Source: an uncultured Rhodospirillales bacterium (GTDB taxonomy: Bacteria; Pseudomonadota; Alphaproteobacteria; ATCC43930; CGMCC-115725). From it: 64,000 nt of DNA. The notes under the pieces were generated by a model, which saw nothing but the letters and a program-made list of their open reading frames with translations, was not told the DNA's origin and made no database searches. Shown here piece by piece: positions 16,604 through 25,270 of the stretch (its first letter is position 1; every line of letters begins with the position of its first letter). Made by a program: the position numbers and the translations under genes. Location of the stretch: the NCBI GenBank assembly GCA_903828515.1, contig CAIKMD010000007.1, positions 1,458,706 to 1,522,705 on the forward strand. Reading direction: 5' to 3'.

Positions 16604-18793
16604 ATGACTACCGATCGTCACGCGCCTGATGCGACGGACGAGGCGGAAGCCTCGACACCGGACTCTGCCGACGATCCCGTGCTTGGTGCGCTTTCCATTC
16701 TTGCCGGATTGCTCGCCAAGCCGATCTCGCCGCGCGCCTTGGCGGCGGGGCTGCCTTCCGACGGCGGCGCGGTTTCGCCGCGTCTCATCGTTCGTGCCGC
16801 ACAACGCGCCGGAATCCAGGCGCGCTGGCTGAAGCGGCCGCTCGAAACCATCTCGCCGCTCAACCTGCCGTGCCTTGCGCTGCTGCAACAGAACGGCGCG
16901 TGCGTCATCACCGCGATCAAGGGCGACGAGGTTGAGCTGGTGCTGCCGCAGCCCGGCACGCCCCCCATCCGCCTGCCGATCGCGGAATTCCGTTCCTATT
17001 ACGAAGGCCATGTGCTGCTCGCCAAGGCCGAATACCGTTTCGATCAGCGGACCGACGATGTCATCGAGGCGCCGGTCCGGCGCCGCTCGTGGCTCTGGGG
17101 CACGCTCGCCGGATTCTGGTCGGTCTACATGCACGCGATCATCGCGTCGCTGGTGGTCAATCTGGTGGCGCTGGCCAGTCCGCTTTTCGTGATGAACGTC
17201 TATGACCGCGTGGTTCCCAACAACGCGGTCGAAACCTTGTGGGTTCTGGCAAGCGGCGTGTTCATTGCCTTCCTGTTCGATTTCATCCTGCGCACGGCAC
17301 GCAGTTATTTCGTCGACAACGCGGGCAAGAACGCCGACGTGTTGCTCGCCGGCAAGATTTTCGAGCACGTCCTCGGCATGCGCTTCGACGCGCGGCCGCA
17401 ATCGACCGGTGCGCTCGCGGCCAATCTGCGCGAATACGAAAGCCTGCGCGAGTTCTTCACCTCGACGACGCTGCTGGCGATGGCCGATCTGCCGTTCGCC
17501 TTCATGTTCATTCTCATCATCGCCCTGATCGCGGGTCCGGTCGCGCTGGTGCCGCTGCTCGCGGTGCCGCTGCTCGTGGCGGTCGGTTTCGCGTTGCAAT
17601 TCGCCTTGCGCGAGGTGATGGGCCAGACCATGCGCGAGAATTTCCAGAAACACGCGATCCTCGTCGAATCGCTGGAAGGCCTCGATACGATCAAGATCAC
17701 CGGTTCCGAAGGCCGCGCCCAGCGCCTCTGGGAACGCTTCATCGGCCTGACCGCGCGGACCGCCAATCGCGCGCGCTTCGTCTCGACGCTTGGCGTCAAC
17801 ATCGCCGCGTTCACCCAGAACACGGTCAGCGTCCTCGTCATCGTCATCGGCGTCTATGAGATCGCCGCCGGCAACATGACGACCGGCGCCCTGGTCGCGG
17901 CTTCGCTTCTCTCGGCACGCGCGATGGCGCCGCTGTCGCAACTCGCGACCTTGCTCGTGCGCCTCCATTCCGCGATCGTCTCGCTGCGCTCGCTCGACAA
18001 GGTGATGAAGACGCCGCTCGAACGCCCGGCCGGCAAGACCTTCCTTCACCGCCCTCAGATGCAGGGCGATGTCGAATTCCGCGATGTGGTTTTCTCCTAT
18101 CCCGGCCAGAGCCAGGCCGCGTTGCAAGCCGTGAGCTTCCATGTTCGCGCCGGCGAACGGGTCGGCATCGTCGGCCGCATCGGCTCGGGCAAAAGCACGC
18201 TCGCGCGCCTGATCACCGGGCTGTACCGGCCGGGGCAGGGCGCGATTCTGCTCGACGGCACCGATCTGCGCCAGATCGATCCCGCCGATCTCCGCCGCAA
18301 TATCGGCTACGTGCCGCAGGACACGTTCCTGTTCTTCGGCTCGGTGCGCGACAACATCGCGCTGGCCTCGCCCAATGCTTCGCCCAACGCGATCCTGCGC
18401 GCGGCGACGATCGCCGGCGTCGACGATTTCATGCGACGCCATCCCGAAGGCTACGACATGCAGGTCGGCGAGAACGGCCGCAACCTGTCGGGCGGACAAC
18501 GCGAATCCGTGTCGATCGCGCGCTCGCTGATCCTCGATCCCTCGCTCCTGATCATGGACGAGCCGACCGGGTCGATGGACACCGCCGCGGAAAATTCGCT
18601 GAAGAAGCGGCTGAATGAAATTCTTCCCGGCAAGACGCTCCTGCTGGTTACGCATCGTCCCTCGATGCTCGAACTGGTCGACCGCCTGATCGTCATCGAC
18701 AGCGGGCGGATCGTCGCCGACGGACCGCGCGACGACGTGCTGCGCGCGCTGAACGGCGGCAACATTCGCGTCGTGGCGAGGAACGGACGATGA
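16604..18793 (+). CDS. Type I secretion ABC transporter with degenerate C39-like domain (LapB/HlyB class)
   Basis: A 729-residue inner-membrane exporter subunit. Residues about 20-140 form a C39-peptidase-like domain with no Cys at the expected place (the text is DPVLGALSILAGLL), so it binds rather than cleaves substrate, as in HlyB and LapB. Membrane segments follow at about 165-430. The nucleotide-binding domain has GRIGSGKST (524-532), LSGGQ (about 628) and LLIMDEPTGSMD. It overlaps the HlyD gene by four bases. The lack of peptidase residues argues for RTX or large adhesin cargo rather than double-glycine peptides. Confidence 0.93.
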   Translation: MTTDRHAPDATDEAEASTPDSADDPVLGALSILAGLLAKPISPRALAAGLPSDGGAVSPRLIVRAAQRAGIQARWLKRPLETISPLNLPCLALLQQNGACVITAIKGDEVELVLPQPGTPPIRLPIAEFRSYYEGHVLLAKAEYRFDQRTDDVIEAPVRRRSWLWGTLAGFWSVYMHAIIASLVVNLVALASPLFVMNVYDRVVPNNAVETLWVLASGVFIAFLFDFILRTARSYFVDNAGKNADVLLAGKIFEHVLGMRFDARPQSTGALAANLREYESLREFFTSTTLLAMADLPFAFMFILIIALIAGPVALVPLLAVPLLVAVGFALQFALREVMGQTMRENFQKHAILVESLEGLDTIKITGSEGRAQRLWERFIGLTARTANRARFVSTLGVNIAAFTQNTVSVLVIVIGVYEIAAGNMTTGALVAASLLSARAMAPLSQLATLLVRLHSAIVSLRSLDKVMKTPLERPAGKTFLHRPQMQGDVEFRDVVFSYPGQSQAALQAVSFHVRAGERVGIVGRIGSGKSTLARLITGLYRPGQGAILLDGTDLRQIDPADLRRNIGYVPQDTFLFFGSVRDNIALASPNASPNAILRAATIAGVDDFMRRHPEGYDMQVGENGRNLSGGQRESVSIARSLILDPSLLIMDEPTGSMDTAAENSLKKRLNEILPGKTLLLVTHRPSMLELVDRLIVIDSGRIVADGPRDDVLRALNGGNIRVVARNGR

Positions 18794-20112
18794 GCCATAA
18801 ACTGGACGCCGATTTCCTGCCCGATTACCAACACGCGTTGCGCGGCCGCACCAGCCGGTTCGCGCATCTGCTGACGCTCGGCGTCTGCATCTTCATCGTG
18901 CTGTTTCTGGCCTGGGCCCGGTTCGCCACGCTCGAGGAGGTCACGCATGCGGAAGCCCGTGTCGTGCCCTCGAGCAAGATTCAGGTGGTCCAAAACCTCG
19001 AAGGCGGCATCATGTCCGAGCTTCTCGTGCGCGATGGCCAGATCGTGCAGAAGGGCGACGTTCTCCTGCGCATCGCCAACACCGGCGCGCAATCGCAATA
19101 CAGCGACAGCCGCACGCAATATCTCACGCTGCAGGCGATGAATGCCCGGTTGACCGCCGAAAGCACCGATCGCACGCCGGTCTTTCCGCCCGAGGTGCTG
19201 AAGGAAGTGCCGTCGGTCGCGCAAAGCGAACAGGCGCTCTATCAGACCCAGATCAACGAGGTGAACTCGAACCTCGCCGTGCTCAACGATCAACTGTCGC
19301 AAAAGCAGCAGGAGATCGCGGGGCTGCAATCGAAACAGCAATCGATCTCGCAGCAGCTCGGACTGGCGCGCGAGGAACAGAACATGACGGCGCCGCTGGT
19401 GTCGTCGGGCGCCGCGTCGAAACTCGAACTGGTGAAGCTGCAACGCGCGGTGACCGAGCTTCAAGGCCAACTCGACGACATCAAACTGTCGATCCCGCGC
19501 GCCGAGGCCGCGCGCGACGAGGCAAAAAAACGCATTCAGGAAAAGACCGCTGTCTTCCATTCGGCGGCCCAGGCCGAGCTCAACAAGCACGCGGCCGAGA
19601 TCGCCGCCCTGTCGCAGCAGATCTTCACCCAGAAGGACCGCGTGACCCGTACCGAAGTGCGCTCGCCGGTGCGTGGCACGGTGAAGGATGTCAAAGTCAC
19701 GACCATCGGCGAAGTGATCAAGCCGGGTCAGGATCTCGTCGAGATCGTCCCGCTCGAAGACACGCTTCTCGTCGAAGCCAAGGTGCGGCCGGCCGATGTG
19801 GCGTTCTTGCGTCCCGGCCAGTCGGCGACGATCAAGATCACCGCGTATGACTTCTCGATCTATGGCGGGCTCCGCGCGAATCTCGAACAGATCAGCGCGG
19901 ATACGATCAAAGACGACGGGCCGCGCGGCGACACGTTCTTTCGCGTCATGTTGCGCACCGACAAGAATTCACTCGGCACCGATGCCAAGCCATTGCCGAT
20001 CATTCCCGGCATGACCGCCTCGGCCGAAATCCTGACCGGCCACAAGAGCGTCCTCGATTATCTCCTCAAGCCCTTGCTCAAGGCCAAGGAACGCGCGCTG
20101 ACCGAACGGTGA
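18790..20112 (+). CDS. HlyD-family periplasmic adaptor of type I secretion
   Basis: A 440-residue membrane fusion protein that bridges the ABC exporter and TolC. A short cytoplasmic N-terminus precedes one membrane helix (TLGVCIFIVLFLAWARF, about 35-51). VVQNLEGGIMSELLVRDGQIVQKGDVLLRI is the first half of the lipoyl-like hairpin, long coiled coil follows (about 150-290), and VRSPVRGTVKDVKV-like text closes the lipoyl domain. The ATGA overlap with the ABC gene indicates coupled translation. No substrate gene follows. Confidence 0.93.
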   Translation: MSHKLDADFLPDYQHALRGRTSRFAHLLTLGVCIFIVLFLAWARFATLEEVTHAEARVVPSSKIQVVQNLEGGIMSELLVRDGQIVQKGDVLLRIANTGAQSQYSDSRTQYLTLQAMNARLTAESTDRTPVFPPEVLKEVPSVAQSEQALYQTQINEVNSNLAVLNDQLSQKQQEIAGLQSKQQSISQQLGLAREEQNMTAPLVSSGAASKLELVKLQRAVTELQGQLDDIKLSIPRAEAARDEAKKRIQEKTAVFHSAAQAELNKHAAEIAALSQQIFTQKDRVTRTEVRSPVRGTVKDVKVTTIGEVIKPGQDLVEIVPLEDTLLVEAKVRPADVAFLRPGQSATIKITAYDFSIYGGLRANLEQISADTIKDDGPRGDTFFRVMLRTDKNSLGTDAKPLPIIPGMTASAEILTGHKSVLDYLLKPLLKAKERALTER

Positions 20113-20175
20113 GCAGGGCGCTTCCCGGGGTATTTCCTTAAGCCTTCGTTAGCCCAACCCCGGCATCATTCGGGC

Positions 20176-20697
20176 ATGGATGATTGGGGTTCCCTTCCCG
20201 CGAGTTGGAGCGGCCAGGCCGTTTTGGCCGCGTTCGTGTTCGCCCTGGTGATGGCGGCGGTCAGCGATTTCGTCTCCTTGCGCATTCCCAACTGGCTGAC
20301 GGGCACGCTGGCCTTGGCGTTTCCGGCGGCGGCCCTCGCGCTCGGCCACGGCGTCGACTGGTTGTCCCATCTCGAAGCGGGGCTCGCCGTGTTTACCGCC
20401 GGTGCCATGCTGTTCGCTTGCCGCATGCTGGGCGGCGGCGACGTGAAGCTGCTGGCGGCGACCGCGTTCTGGACCGGCCTCAACCTGGTTCCCGATCTTC
20501 TCGTGACGGTGGCCTTCGCGGGCGGTGTCTTCGCGGCCTTTGTGCTCGGCATTCGTCATCCGGTGGTCCATGCCACCTTGTTGCAGGTTCTGCGCCGCCT
20601 GCCGGCCTTCGCGCAGAAGAAAATGCCGATTCCCTACGGCGTTCCGATCGCCATCGCCGGCATCCTCCTGGCCCCGCGTCTGCCGTTTCTCGGCTGA
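20176..20697 (+). CDS. cpaA: A24 prepilin peptidase (CpaA-like)
   Basis: A 173-residue polytopic membrane protein of the type IV prepilin peptidase family in its short form, without the N-terminal methylase part. The two catalytic aspartates lie in AVSDFVSLRIPNW (about Asp33) and in GGGDVKLLAA (the GxGD motif). Such proteins process Flp/Tad prepilins. No other tad or cpa gene is nearby, so it is separated from its pathway. The ATG at 20176 follows the HlyD stop by 63 bases. Confidence 0.88.
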   Translation: MDDWGSLPASWSGQAVLAAFVFALVMAAVSDFVSLRIPNWLTGTLALAFPAAALALGHGVDWLSHLEAGLAVFTAGAMLFACRMLGGGDVKLLAATAFWTGLNLVPDLLVTVAFAGGVFAAFVLGIRHPVVHATLLQVLRRLPAFAQKKMPIPYGVPIAIAGILLAPRLPFLG

Positions 20698-20813
20698 GGC
20701 CTCGCCGGTTTAGGCGAGTTTAAGGTTTCAAGCCCATCAATGGGATGAAAGGTCGCACCGGCGCGTGCGCGATCTTTGCGATGTGTTAACCAGGCCGAGA
20801 TTCCCGAAAGCCG

Positions 20814-21473
20814 ATGAGTCCGAACGAAGGCACCGTCGCCCACGATTCCGACGACGAAAACGCGGGCACGCCGCGCGCGGATGACTCCGCGCCGTCGGTG
20901 GCGCCGTGGGAACAACGCATCCTGCAACTCGACGGCAAGCGGTATTCGCTGCGTCTCGAGCATGAATTCTGGGCGGTGCTGGAACAGATCGCCGAGCGCC
21001 GGCACCTGCGGCTCAATCGCCTGATCGCCGATATCGCGAACAAGTGTCCGCCCGAGTCCAATCTTTCCTCGACGCTCCGCGTCTTCTGCCTCACCGAGAT
21101 TCAGCGCGCCGGAACGACGCGCGGTGCCGGTTTGGATCGCGGCAATGTTCTCGCGCTGGCCGACAGCGCGCCCACGCCGTGCCTCGTCATCGACGCCGAC
21201 CAGACCATCATCGGCATCAACGAAGCCATGCTGTGCTGGAGCAATCTGGCGCGCGACGCGCTGATGGACGGCAAGGTGACGGATCATTTTCGCTTCCAGA
21301 CCGACGGCGATGCCGAAACGCTGTGGGCGCGCCTCGCGGAAGAGGGCGCCCCGTCGGAGCGCGCGATCATGGTCAACATCACGCCGGGGCGTGTCCTCGC
21401 GGCCGACGCGCTGCTGGTTCCGATCCCAGGCGGGCGGGGACGCCGGATGTGCCTGGCCTGGGTGAAGGTCTAG
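20814..21473 (+). CDS. Ribbon-helix-helix protein with C-terminal PAS-like domain
   Basis: A 219-residue protein. After a disordered acidic N-terminus, residues about 40-95 (RYSLRLEHEFWAVLEQIAE then RLNRLIADIA and LSSTLRVFCL) match the RHH_4 ribbon-helix-helix DNA-binding family of alphaproteobacteria. The rest (NVLALADSAPTPCLVIDADQ onwards) has the look of a PAS sensor fold. It is therefore a probable ligand-responsive transcription factor. The stop is two bases from the next ATG, so it is co-transcribed with the HExxH protein. Confidence 0.75.
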   Translation: MSPNEGTVAHDSDDENAGTPRADDSAPSVAPWEQRILQLDGKRYSLRLEHEFWAVLEQIAERRHLRLNRLIADIANKCPPESNLSSTLRVFCLTEIQRAGTTRGAGLDRGNVLALADSAPTPCLVIDADQTIIGINEAMLCWSNLARDALMDGKVTDHFRFQTDGDAETLWARLAEEGAPSERAIMVNITPGRVLAADALLVPIPGGRGRRMCLAWVKV

Positions 21474-21475
21474 CG

Positions 21476-22138
21476 ATGGCATGGCGCCGGTTCGTCTTCG
21501 TCGTTGTTTTCGCGACGGCGCTGCCGGCGATCGCGCAGGCCGCGATCTGCTCCGATAACGGACCCGCGCCGCGCTTCGACGTCGCGGTCAAGGACCCGCC
21601 GGTGACCTATGATTACAACGCCGATACCGCGATCCTCGCGAAGATCGCCGGTGAAAACGCGGTGCCCGGCCTCGGCAAGGGCCAGACGCCGTTCGGCCTG
21701 ACCGTCGGCCGCTACGATCTCGAAATCATCGTCGATACCGACACGGTCCGCACCGGCACCGTCACTTGCGCGCGTCTTCGCGCGGCGCATGTCGTGATCG
21801 GCCTGAAGCAACTCGATGTGCTGGTCGATCGCCGCTTCACGGCGGGGAGCTGTCAGCGCAACAGCGTGGTGGCGCATGAACGCCAGCACGTCGACGTCTT
21901 CCGCGAGGCGATCCGTTATTACGAGCCGCAGATCGAGCAGGCCCTGATCGCCAGCCGGTTGCCGAAGACGATCGCGGTCGCCGACCGCAATGAAGCGCGG
22001 GCGGCTTACCTGACGCCGCTGTCCGACACGCTCAAGCCGATCTTCGACGCGATCAACGGCCGGGCCCGCGACGGTAATACGCGCCTCGATGCCCCGGCGA
22101 GCTACGCCGAAGTGTTCACCCACTGCGCGACCTGGTGA
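21476..22138 (+). CDS. Secreted putative HExxH metallopeptidase-like protein
   Basis: A 220-residue protein with a signal peptide (MAWRRFVFVVVFATALPAIA). VVAHERQHVDVFREA contains H134-E135-x-x-H138, the zinc-peptidase signature, preceded by a Cys-rich stretch (C98, C126). The layout resembles DUF922-like periplasmic proteins with the same HExxH. The ATG at 21476 is two bases after the RHH-PAS stop. No third zinc ligand can be assigned, so peptidase activity is an inference. It sits just upstream of the riboswitch-controlled LapG-like peptidase. Confidence 0.65.
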   Translation: MAWRRFVFVVVFATALPAIAQAAICSDNGPAPRFDVAVKDPPVTYDYNADTAILAKIAGENAVPGLGKGQTPFGLTVGRYDLEIIVDTDTVRTGTVTCARLRAAHVVIGLKQLDVLVDRRFTAGSCQRNSVVAHERQHVDVFREAIRYYEPQIEQALIASRLPKTIAVADRNEARAAYLTPLSDTLKPIFDAINGRARDGNTRLDAPASYAEVFTHCATW

Positions 22139-22239
22139 GCATCACATTTCGCGCAAATTTGAGGCTTAACCGCGCCTTCATCGGCGGCCTCTAGCCTCCT
22201 TCCCACGATCCATCGGCATTCCGGCAGCGGAACGCTTTC

Positions 22240-22329
22240 ACGAAACGGCAAAGCCGGGGCGACCCGGCGACGCAAAGCCTCCGGTCCATGGGCGTTTCGC
22301 CCGGGGATAGCGGGGCTACCGAACGAGGT
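22240..22329 (+). ncRNA. Cyclic di-GMP-I (GEMM) riboswitch
   Basis: The hallmark GACGCAAAGCCTCCGG lies at 22269-22284. Before it is GGCAAA and a six-base-pair helix GCCGGG/CCCGGC closed by a GCGA (GNRA) tetraloop at 22253-22268. After it, a GGGCG/CGCCC hairpin (22290-22302) and ATAGCGGGGCTACCGA (22306-22321) complete the class I fold. The 3' end reaches the purine-rich ribosome site of the LapG-like gene, whose ATG is at 22336, so ligand binding probably controls translation of that gene. Confidence 0.94.
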
Positions 22330-22335
22330 CGGGGG

Positions 22336-23079
22336 ATGCTGTTGCTCCGCCGCCGCAAGGCGGTCCGCTATCGTGCCGTGGCGCTGCTGATGGCCGCGTT
22401 TGCCGGCATCGTATGTCCCGCGCTGGCGCAGGATCGCCGCGTCGCCGTGACGGCGACCATTCCCGAGGTGTCGATCTTCGGCAATCGCGAAATCCATCTC
22501 GCCGACATCGCGCCGTTTTACAAATGGACCGATATGCTGTCGCGCTGGGCCGCCCAGGTTCGCGACGCGCAGGCTTGCGGCGTCGCGACCACCGATCTGA
22601 CGCAATGCCTCCCGTCGGAATGGATCGCGGTCACCGGGCACCTGCGCGGTCTCGCGCCGCGCGCGATGCTCGATGAGGTCAACCACGCGATCAATGCGCA
22701 TCCCTATGTCGCCTCGCATGACAATTGGGGGAACGGCGATCATTGGGAAACACCGTTTGAGTTCCTGAGCCGCAACGGCCAGTGCGAGGATTACGCGATT
22801 ACCAAGTTCATGCTGTTGCGTGCGATGGGCTTTGCCAACGATCAGCTTCGCATCGTCGTGTTGCGCGACGTCGCGCGCCAGCTCGATCACGCCGTCCTCG
22901 TCGTCGATCTTGACGGTCAGTCGTGGCTGCTCGACAGCGTGAACGACGCCGTCGCGCCGATCGCTGTTGCATCGCAATATCGCGCCTATTATTCGATCAA
23001 CGAGACGGGATGGTGGCTGCCGCTGCCGAATCCGATCGAATTTGGCCCGGTTCACCTCGCGAGTCTCCACGCGGGCTGA
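22336..23079 (+). CDS. LapG-like transglutaminase-like cysteine peptidase (BTLCP, DUF920)
   Basis: A 247-residue periplasmic peptidase with a signal peptide (about 1-31, ending ALAQ). The triad is Cys150 in NGQCEDYA, His185 in QLDHAVLVV and Asp200 in WLLDSVN, as in LapG, which cuts LapA-type adhesins at a double-Ala site when c-di-GMP is low. The ATG at 22336 was chosen because it follows a G-rich ribosome site at the end of the c-di-GMP riboswitch. The type I secretion operon 2.2 kb upstream supports a Lap-like role. No LapD or adhesin gene is in the window. Confidence 0.88.
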   Translation: MLLLRRRKAVRYRAVALLMAAFAGIVCPALAQDRRVAVTATIPEVSIFGNREIHLADIAPFYKWTDMLSRWAAQVRDAQACGVATTDLTQCLPSEWIAVTGHLRGLAPRAMLDEVNHAINAHPYVASHDNWGNGDHWETPFEFLSRNGQCEDYAITKFMLLRAMGFANDQLRIVVLRDVARQLDHAVLVVDLDGQSWLLDSVNDAVAPIAVASQYRAYYSINETGWWLPLPNPIEFGPVHLASLHAG

Positions 23080-23169
23080 TTATCCAGTCCCTACAATATG
23101 TTGTGGGGAAAATTCGAATCATCTTGCCAGACCAAAGACGAGCCGTTAGGGTCGTTATGGTGAATGGCT

Positions 23170-23292
23170 GCGACTAATAAATAGTCGCTCGAGTCCAGCC
23201 GGCGAGGAATTCGGCGGACAGGTTAAACGGAGAACAACTCCATTCACCGGCGCCCCTTAGGGGCCGCGATCGGTCGCTACGCCGGCCTCGAG
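23170..23292 (+). ncRNA. Candidate structured RNA upstream of the M23 gene
   Basis: A hairpin GCGACT/AGTCGC with a seven-base loop (23170-23188) is followed by a long closing helix: CTCGAG and GCCGGCG (23188-23204) pair with CGCCGGC and CTCGAG (23280-23292), leaving a TCCA bulge. Inside are three hairpins: GGT..GGAG/CTCC..ACC (23221-23248), GCCCC/GGGGC (23252-23264) and GCGA/TCGC (23266-23277). This would be a four-way junction 45 bases before the start codon. It fits no riboswitch class that I recognise. Conservation is untested. Confidence 0.45.
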
Positions 23293-23337
23293 AAGAGGTC
23301 GTGCGATGGCATTGTCAGGGACGGTTAGCGGGGGCGA

Positions 23338-24825
23338 GTGGCAAAAGTTTCACGTATCATCGGGGAGCAGATTTTTCCCGAACGGCAGCTTCTGCTGCAA
23401 AGTTCGGGAGGGGTGCGCCATCTGTCGCTGCCCGGCTGGCTCCAAGCGATGGTGCTTGCCGCGTGCCTGATCTCGGTCGGTGGGATCGCCTACCTCGCCG
23501 TCGGCTTCGCCCGCCTTCATGAAGTGATCGACAGCCGAGTCGTCGAAAATCCGGCGCTCAATCTCAATAATCTGCAGGCGAGCAATCCGGCGCCGAGTCC
23601 CGCGCCGGTTGTGCCAGCACCAACACCAGCCCCCGCACCGGTGGTCGACAATACGGCGATCGACTCGCTGCGCAAGGAACTCGCGCAGATGCGCGATCAG
23701 CTTGCCGCGGTCGGCAAAAACTACAGCGATGCCAGCGCGCGCGCGGATCAAACGAGCGCCCAGCTTGCGGCGTTGACCGCGACCAACGTCAAACTGCGCA
23801 AGGATTTCGACGACACCACGGCGCGCATCAAGACGGTGCAGGACGCGCGCGACGACGCCGATCGCCGCGCGAAAACCGCCGAGCAGGCGCTGCAGGCGAT
23901 CAGCACGAAGACCAGCAATCTCGCCCAGCTCACCAAGAGCCTCGACGACAATAAAGCCGAACTCCAGCAATCCGAAGCGCAACGCACGACGTTGCAAAAT
24001 CGCGTGCAGCAGCTCCAGATGGAATTGCAGGCGCAGCAATCCAACAATAGCCGCGCCGTCGCGCCCGCCCAGACGCAGGCGGTGGCGGCCCCGCCGCCGG
24101 AACCAAAGCCGGCGGCAGCAGCGCCGACCAACGCGTCGCGTGCGCCGGCTGCCGCGCCCGCTGCCGCGCCGGCCGTTGTCTCGTCACCCGATACGCGTTC
24201 CGACGCCAGCGTGCCGCGCGCGCCGAGCGCGGTCTCCGAACTGGAACGTCTGTTGGCCTCGACCGGCCTCGATATCAATCGCATGCTCGGCAAGCTGAGC
24301 CCGGCCCCGGCCGGCCAGGGCGGTCCCTATATCGCGCTCAATGCCCCGCAGGCTGCGGGTCTCGACAGCCGGCGGATCGACGACCTGAAACAGCTCGCCA
24401 AGGTTCTGCCGCTGGCCTCACCGCTCAACTCCTATCAGCTCGAGAGCACGTTCGGCGGTCGCGTCGATCCGATCAACCACCGTTCGTCGTTCCATCCCGG
24501 GCTCGACATGTCGGCGCCTTATATGACCCAGGTGTTCAGCACCGGCGCCGGCGTCGTGAGCTTCACGGGAACCGAAAAAGATTACGGCCGCGTCGTCGAG
24601 ATCGACCACGGTCATGGTATCGTCACGCGCTTCGCGCATCTTCATCGCATTCTGGTCGCTCGCGGCCAAAAGGTCGGTGTCCATTTTCCCATCGGCGAAT
24701 TGGGCAGCACCGGCCGTAGTACAGGCCCGCACGTTCACTACGAAGTACATGTCGATGGCTCGCCGGTGGACCCTGCCAAATTCATGGAAGCGGGAAAAAA
24801 TGTGGTTCAAATCAGCACAAAGTAG
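23338..24825 (+). CDS. M23 family metallopeptidase (membrane-anchored murein endopeptidase)
   Basis: A 495-residue cell-wall hydrolase. One membrane helix lies at about 34-57 (LQAMVLAACLISVGGIAYLAV), a Pro-rich linker at about 80-105, coiled coil at about 105-235 and an Ala/Pro-rich linker to about 300. The C-terminal LytM domain has the zinc ligands His386 and Asp390 (HPGLD) and His467 in the HVH motif (465-467), so it should be active. The start is GTG at 23338 with a G-rich upstream stretch. It overlaps the bactofilin gene by 26 bases, a pairing common in alphaproteobacteria. Confidence 0.92.
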   Translation: MAKVSRIIGEQIFPERQLLLQSSGGVRHLSLPGWLQAMVLAACLISVGGIAYLAVGFARLHEVIDSRVVENPALNLNNLQASNPAPSPAPVVPAPTPAPAPVVDNTAIDSLRKELAQMRDQLAAVGKNYSDASARADQTSAQLAALTATNVKLRKDFDDTTARIKTVQDARDDADRRAKTAEQALQAISTKTSNLAQLTKSLDDNKAELQQSEAQRTTLQNRVQQLQMELQAQQSNNSRAVAPAQTQAVAAPPPEPKPAAAAPTNASRAPAAAPAAAPAVVSSPDTRSDASVPRAPSAVSELERLLASTGLDINRMLGKLSPAPAGQGGPYIALNAPQAAGLDSRRIDDLKQLAKVLPLASPLNSYQLESTFGGRVDPINHRSSFHPGLDMSAPYMTQVFSTGAGVVSFTGTEKDYGRVVEIDHGHGIVTRFAHLHRILVARGQKVGVHFPIGELGSTGRSTGPHVHYEVHVDGSPVDPAKFMEAGKNVVQISTK

Positions 24826-25270
24826 CGATGGCGCCGGCGTTTCGTCGCGCCGTACCGCGCCTTCGATACTGAGCGACGGCTTGCGCCTCGACGGCGACAT
24901 CGTGTGCGCCGGCGAAGTCCATATCAGTGGCTCGCTCACCGGCAATGTCAGCGCCGGCAAGATCACGATCGGCGAGGGCGGCACCATCGAAGGCACCATC
25001 GAGGCGCAAAGCGCCGTCATCAACGGCACGCTGTCGGGCCGCCTGATCGCGGTCGACGTCGTGCTCGGCAAGGGCGCGCACGTGACCGCCGACATCGTCT
25101 ATTGCTCGATGCGGATCGAGCCCGGCGCGATGTTCGAAGGCTATAGCCGTCGCGTCGATCGCGAGGAATTGCCGAACGTCGAGGAAACCAAAAAGCTCCT
25201 CCCGTCGCTGCGTTCGCTGCGCGGCAATTCCGATCGTCACGATTTCACGACGACCGCCGAGGCCAGCTAG
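24800..25270 (+). CDS. Bactofilin
   Basis: A 156-residue polymer-forming cytoskeletal protein (DUF583). The beta-helix repeats are visible as DGDIVCAGEVHISGSLTGNVS, then KITIGEGGTIEGTIEAQ and GTLSGRLIAVDVVLGKG, followed by a charged C-terminal tail. Bactofilins assemble without nucleotide and localise cell-wall enzymes. The ATG at 24800 lies inside the end of the M23 gene in another frame with a GGAAGCGGG site. The co-encoded M23 peptidase is the likely partner. Its stop overlaps the stop of the convergent dehydratase gene by four bases. Confidence 0.93.
   Translation: MWFKSAQSSDGAGVSSRRTAPSILSDGLRLDGDIVCAGEVHISGSLTGNVSAGKITIGEGGTIEGTIEAQSAVINGTLSGRLIAVDVVLGKGAHVTADIVYCSMRIEPGAMFEGYSRRVDREELPNVEETKKLLPSLRSLRGNSDRHDFTTTAEAS

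Noticed and set aside
23321-23337. Second c-di-GMP riboswitch ahead of the M23 gene
   Set aside because: A GGTTAGCGGGGGCGA stretch resembles the 3' end of the class I motif, but the essential ACGCAAAGCCTCC segment is absent.
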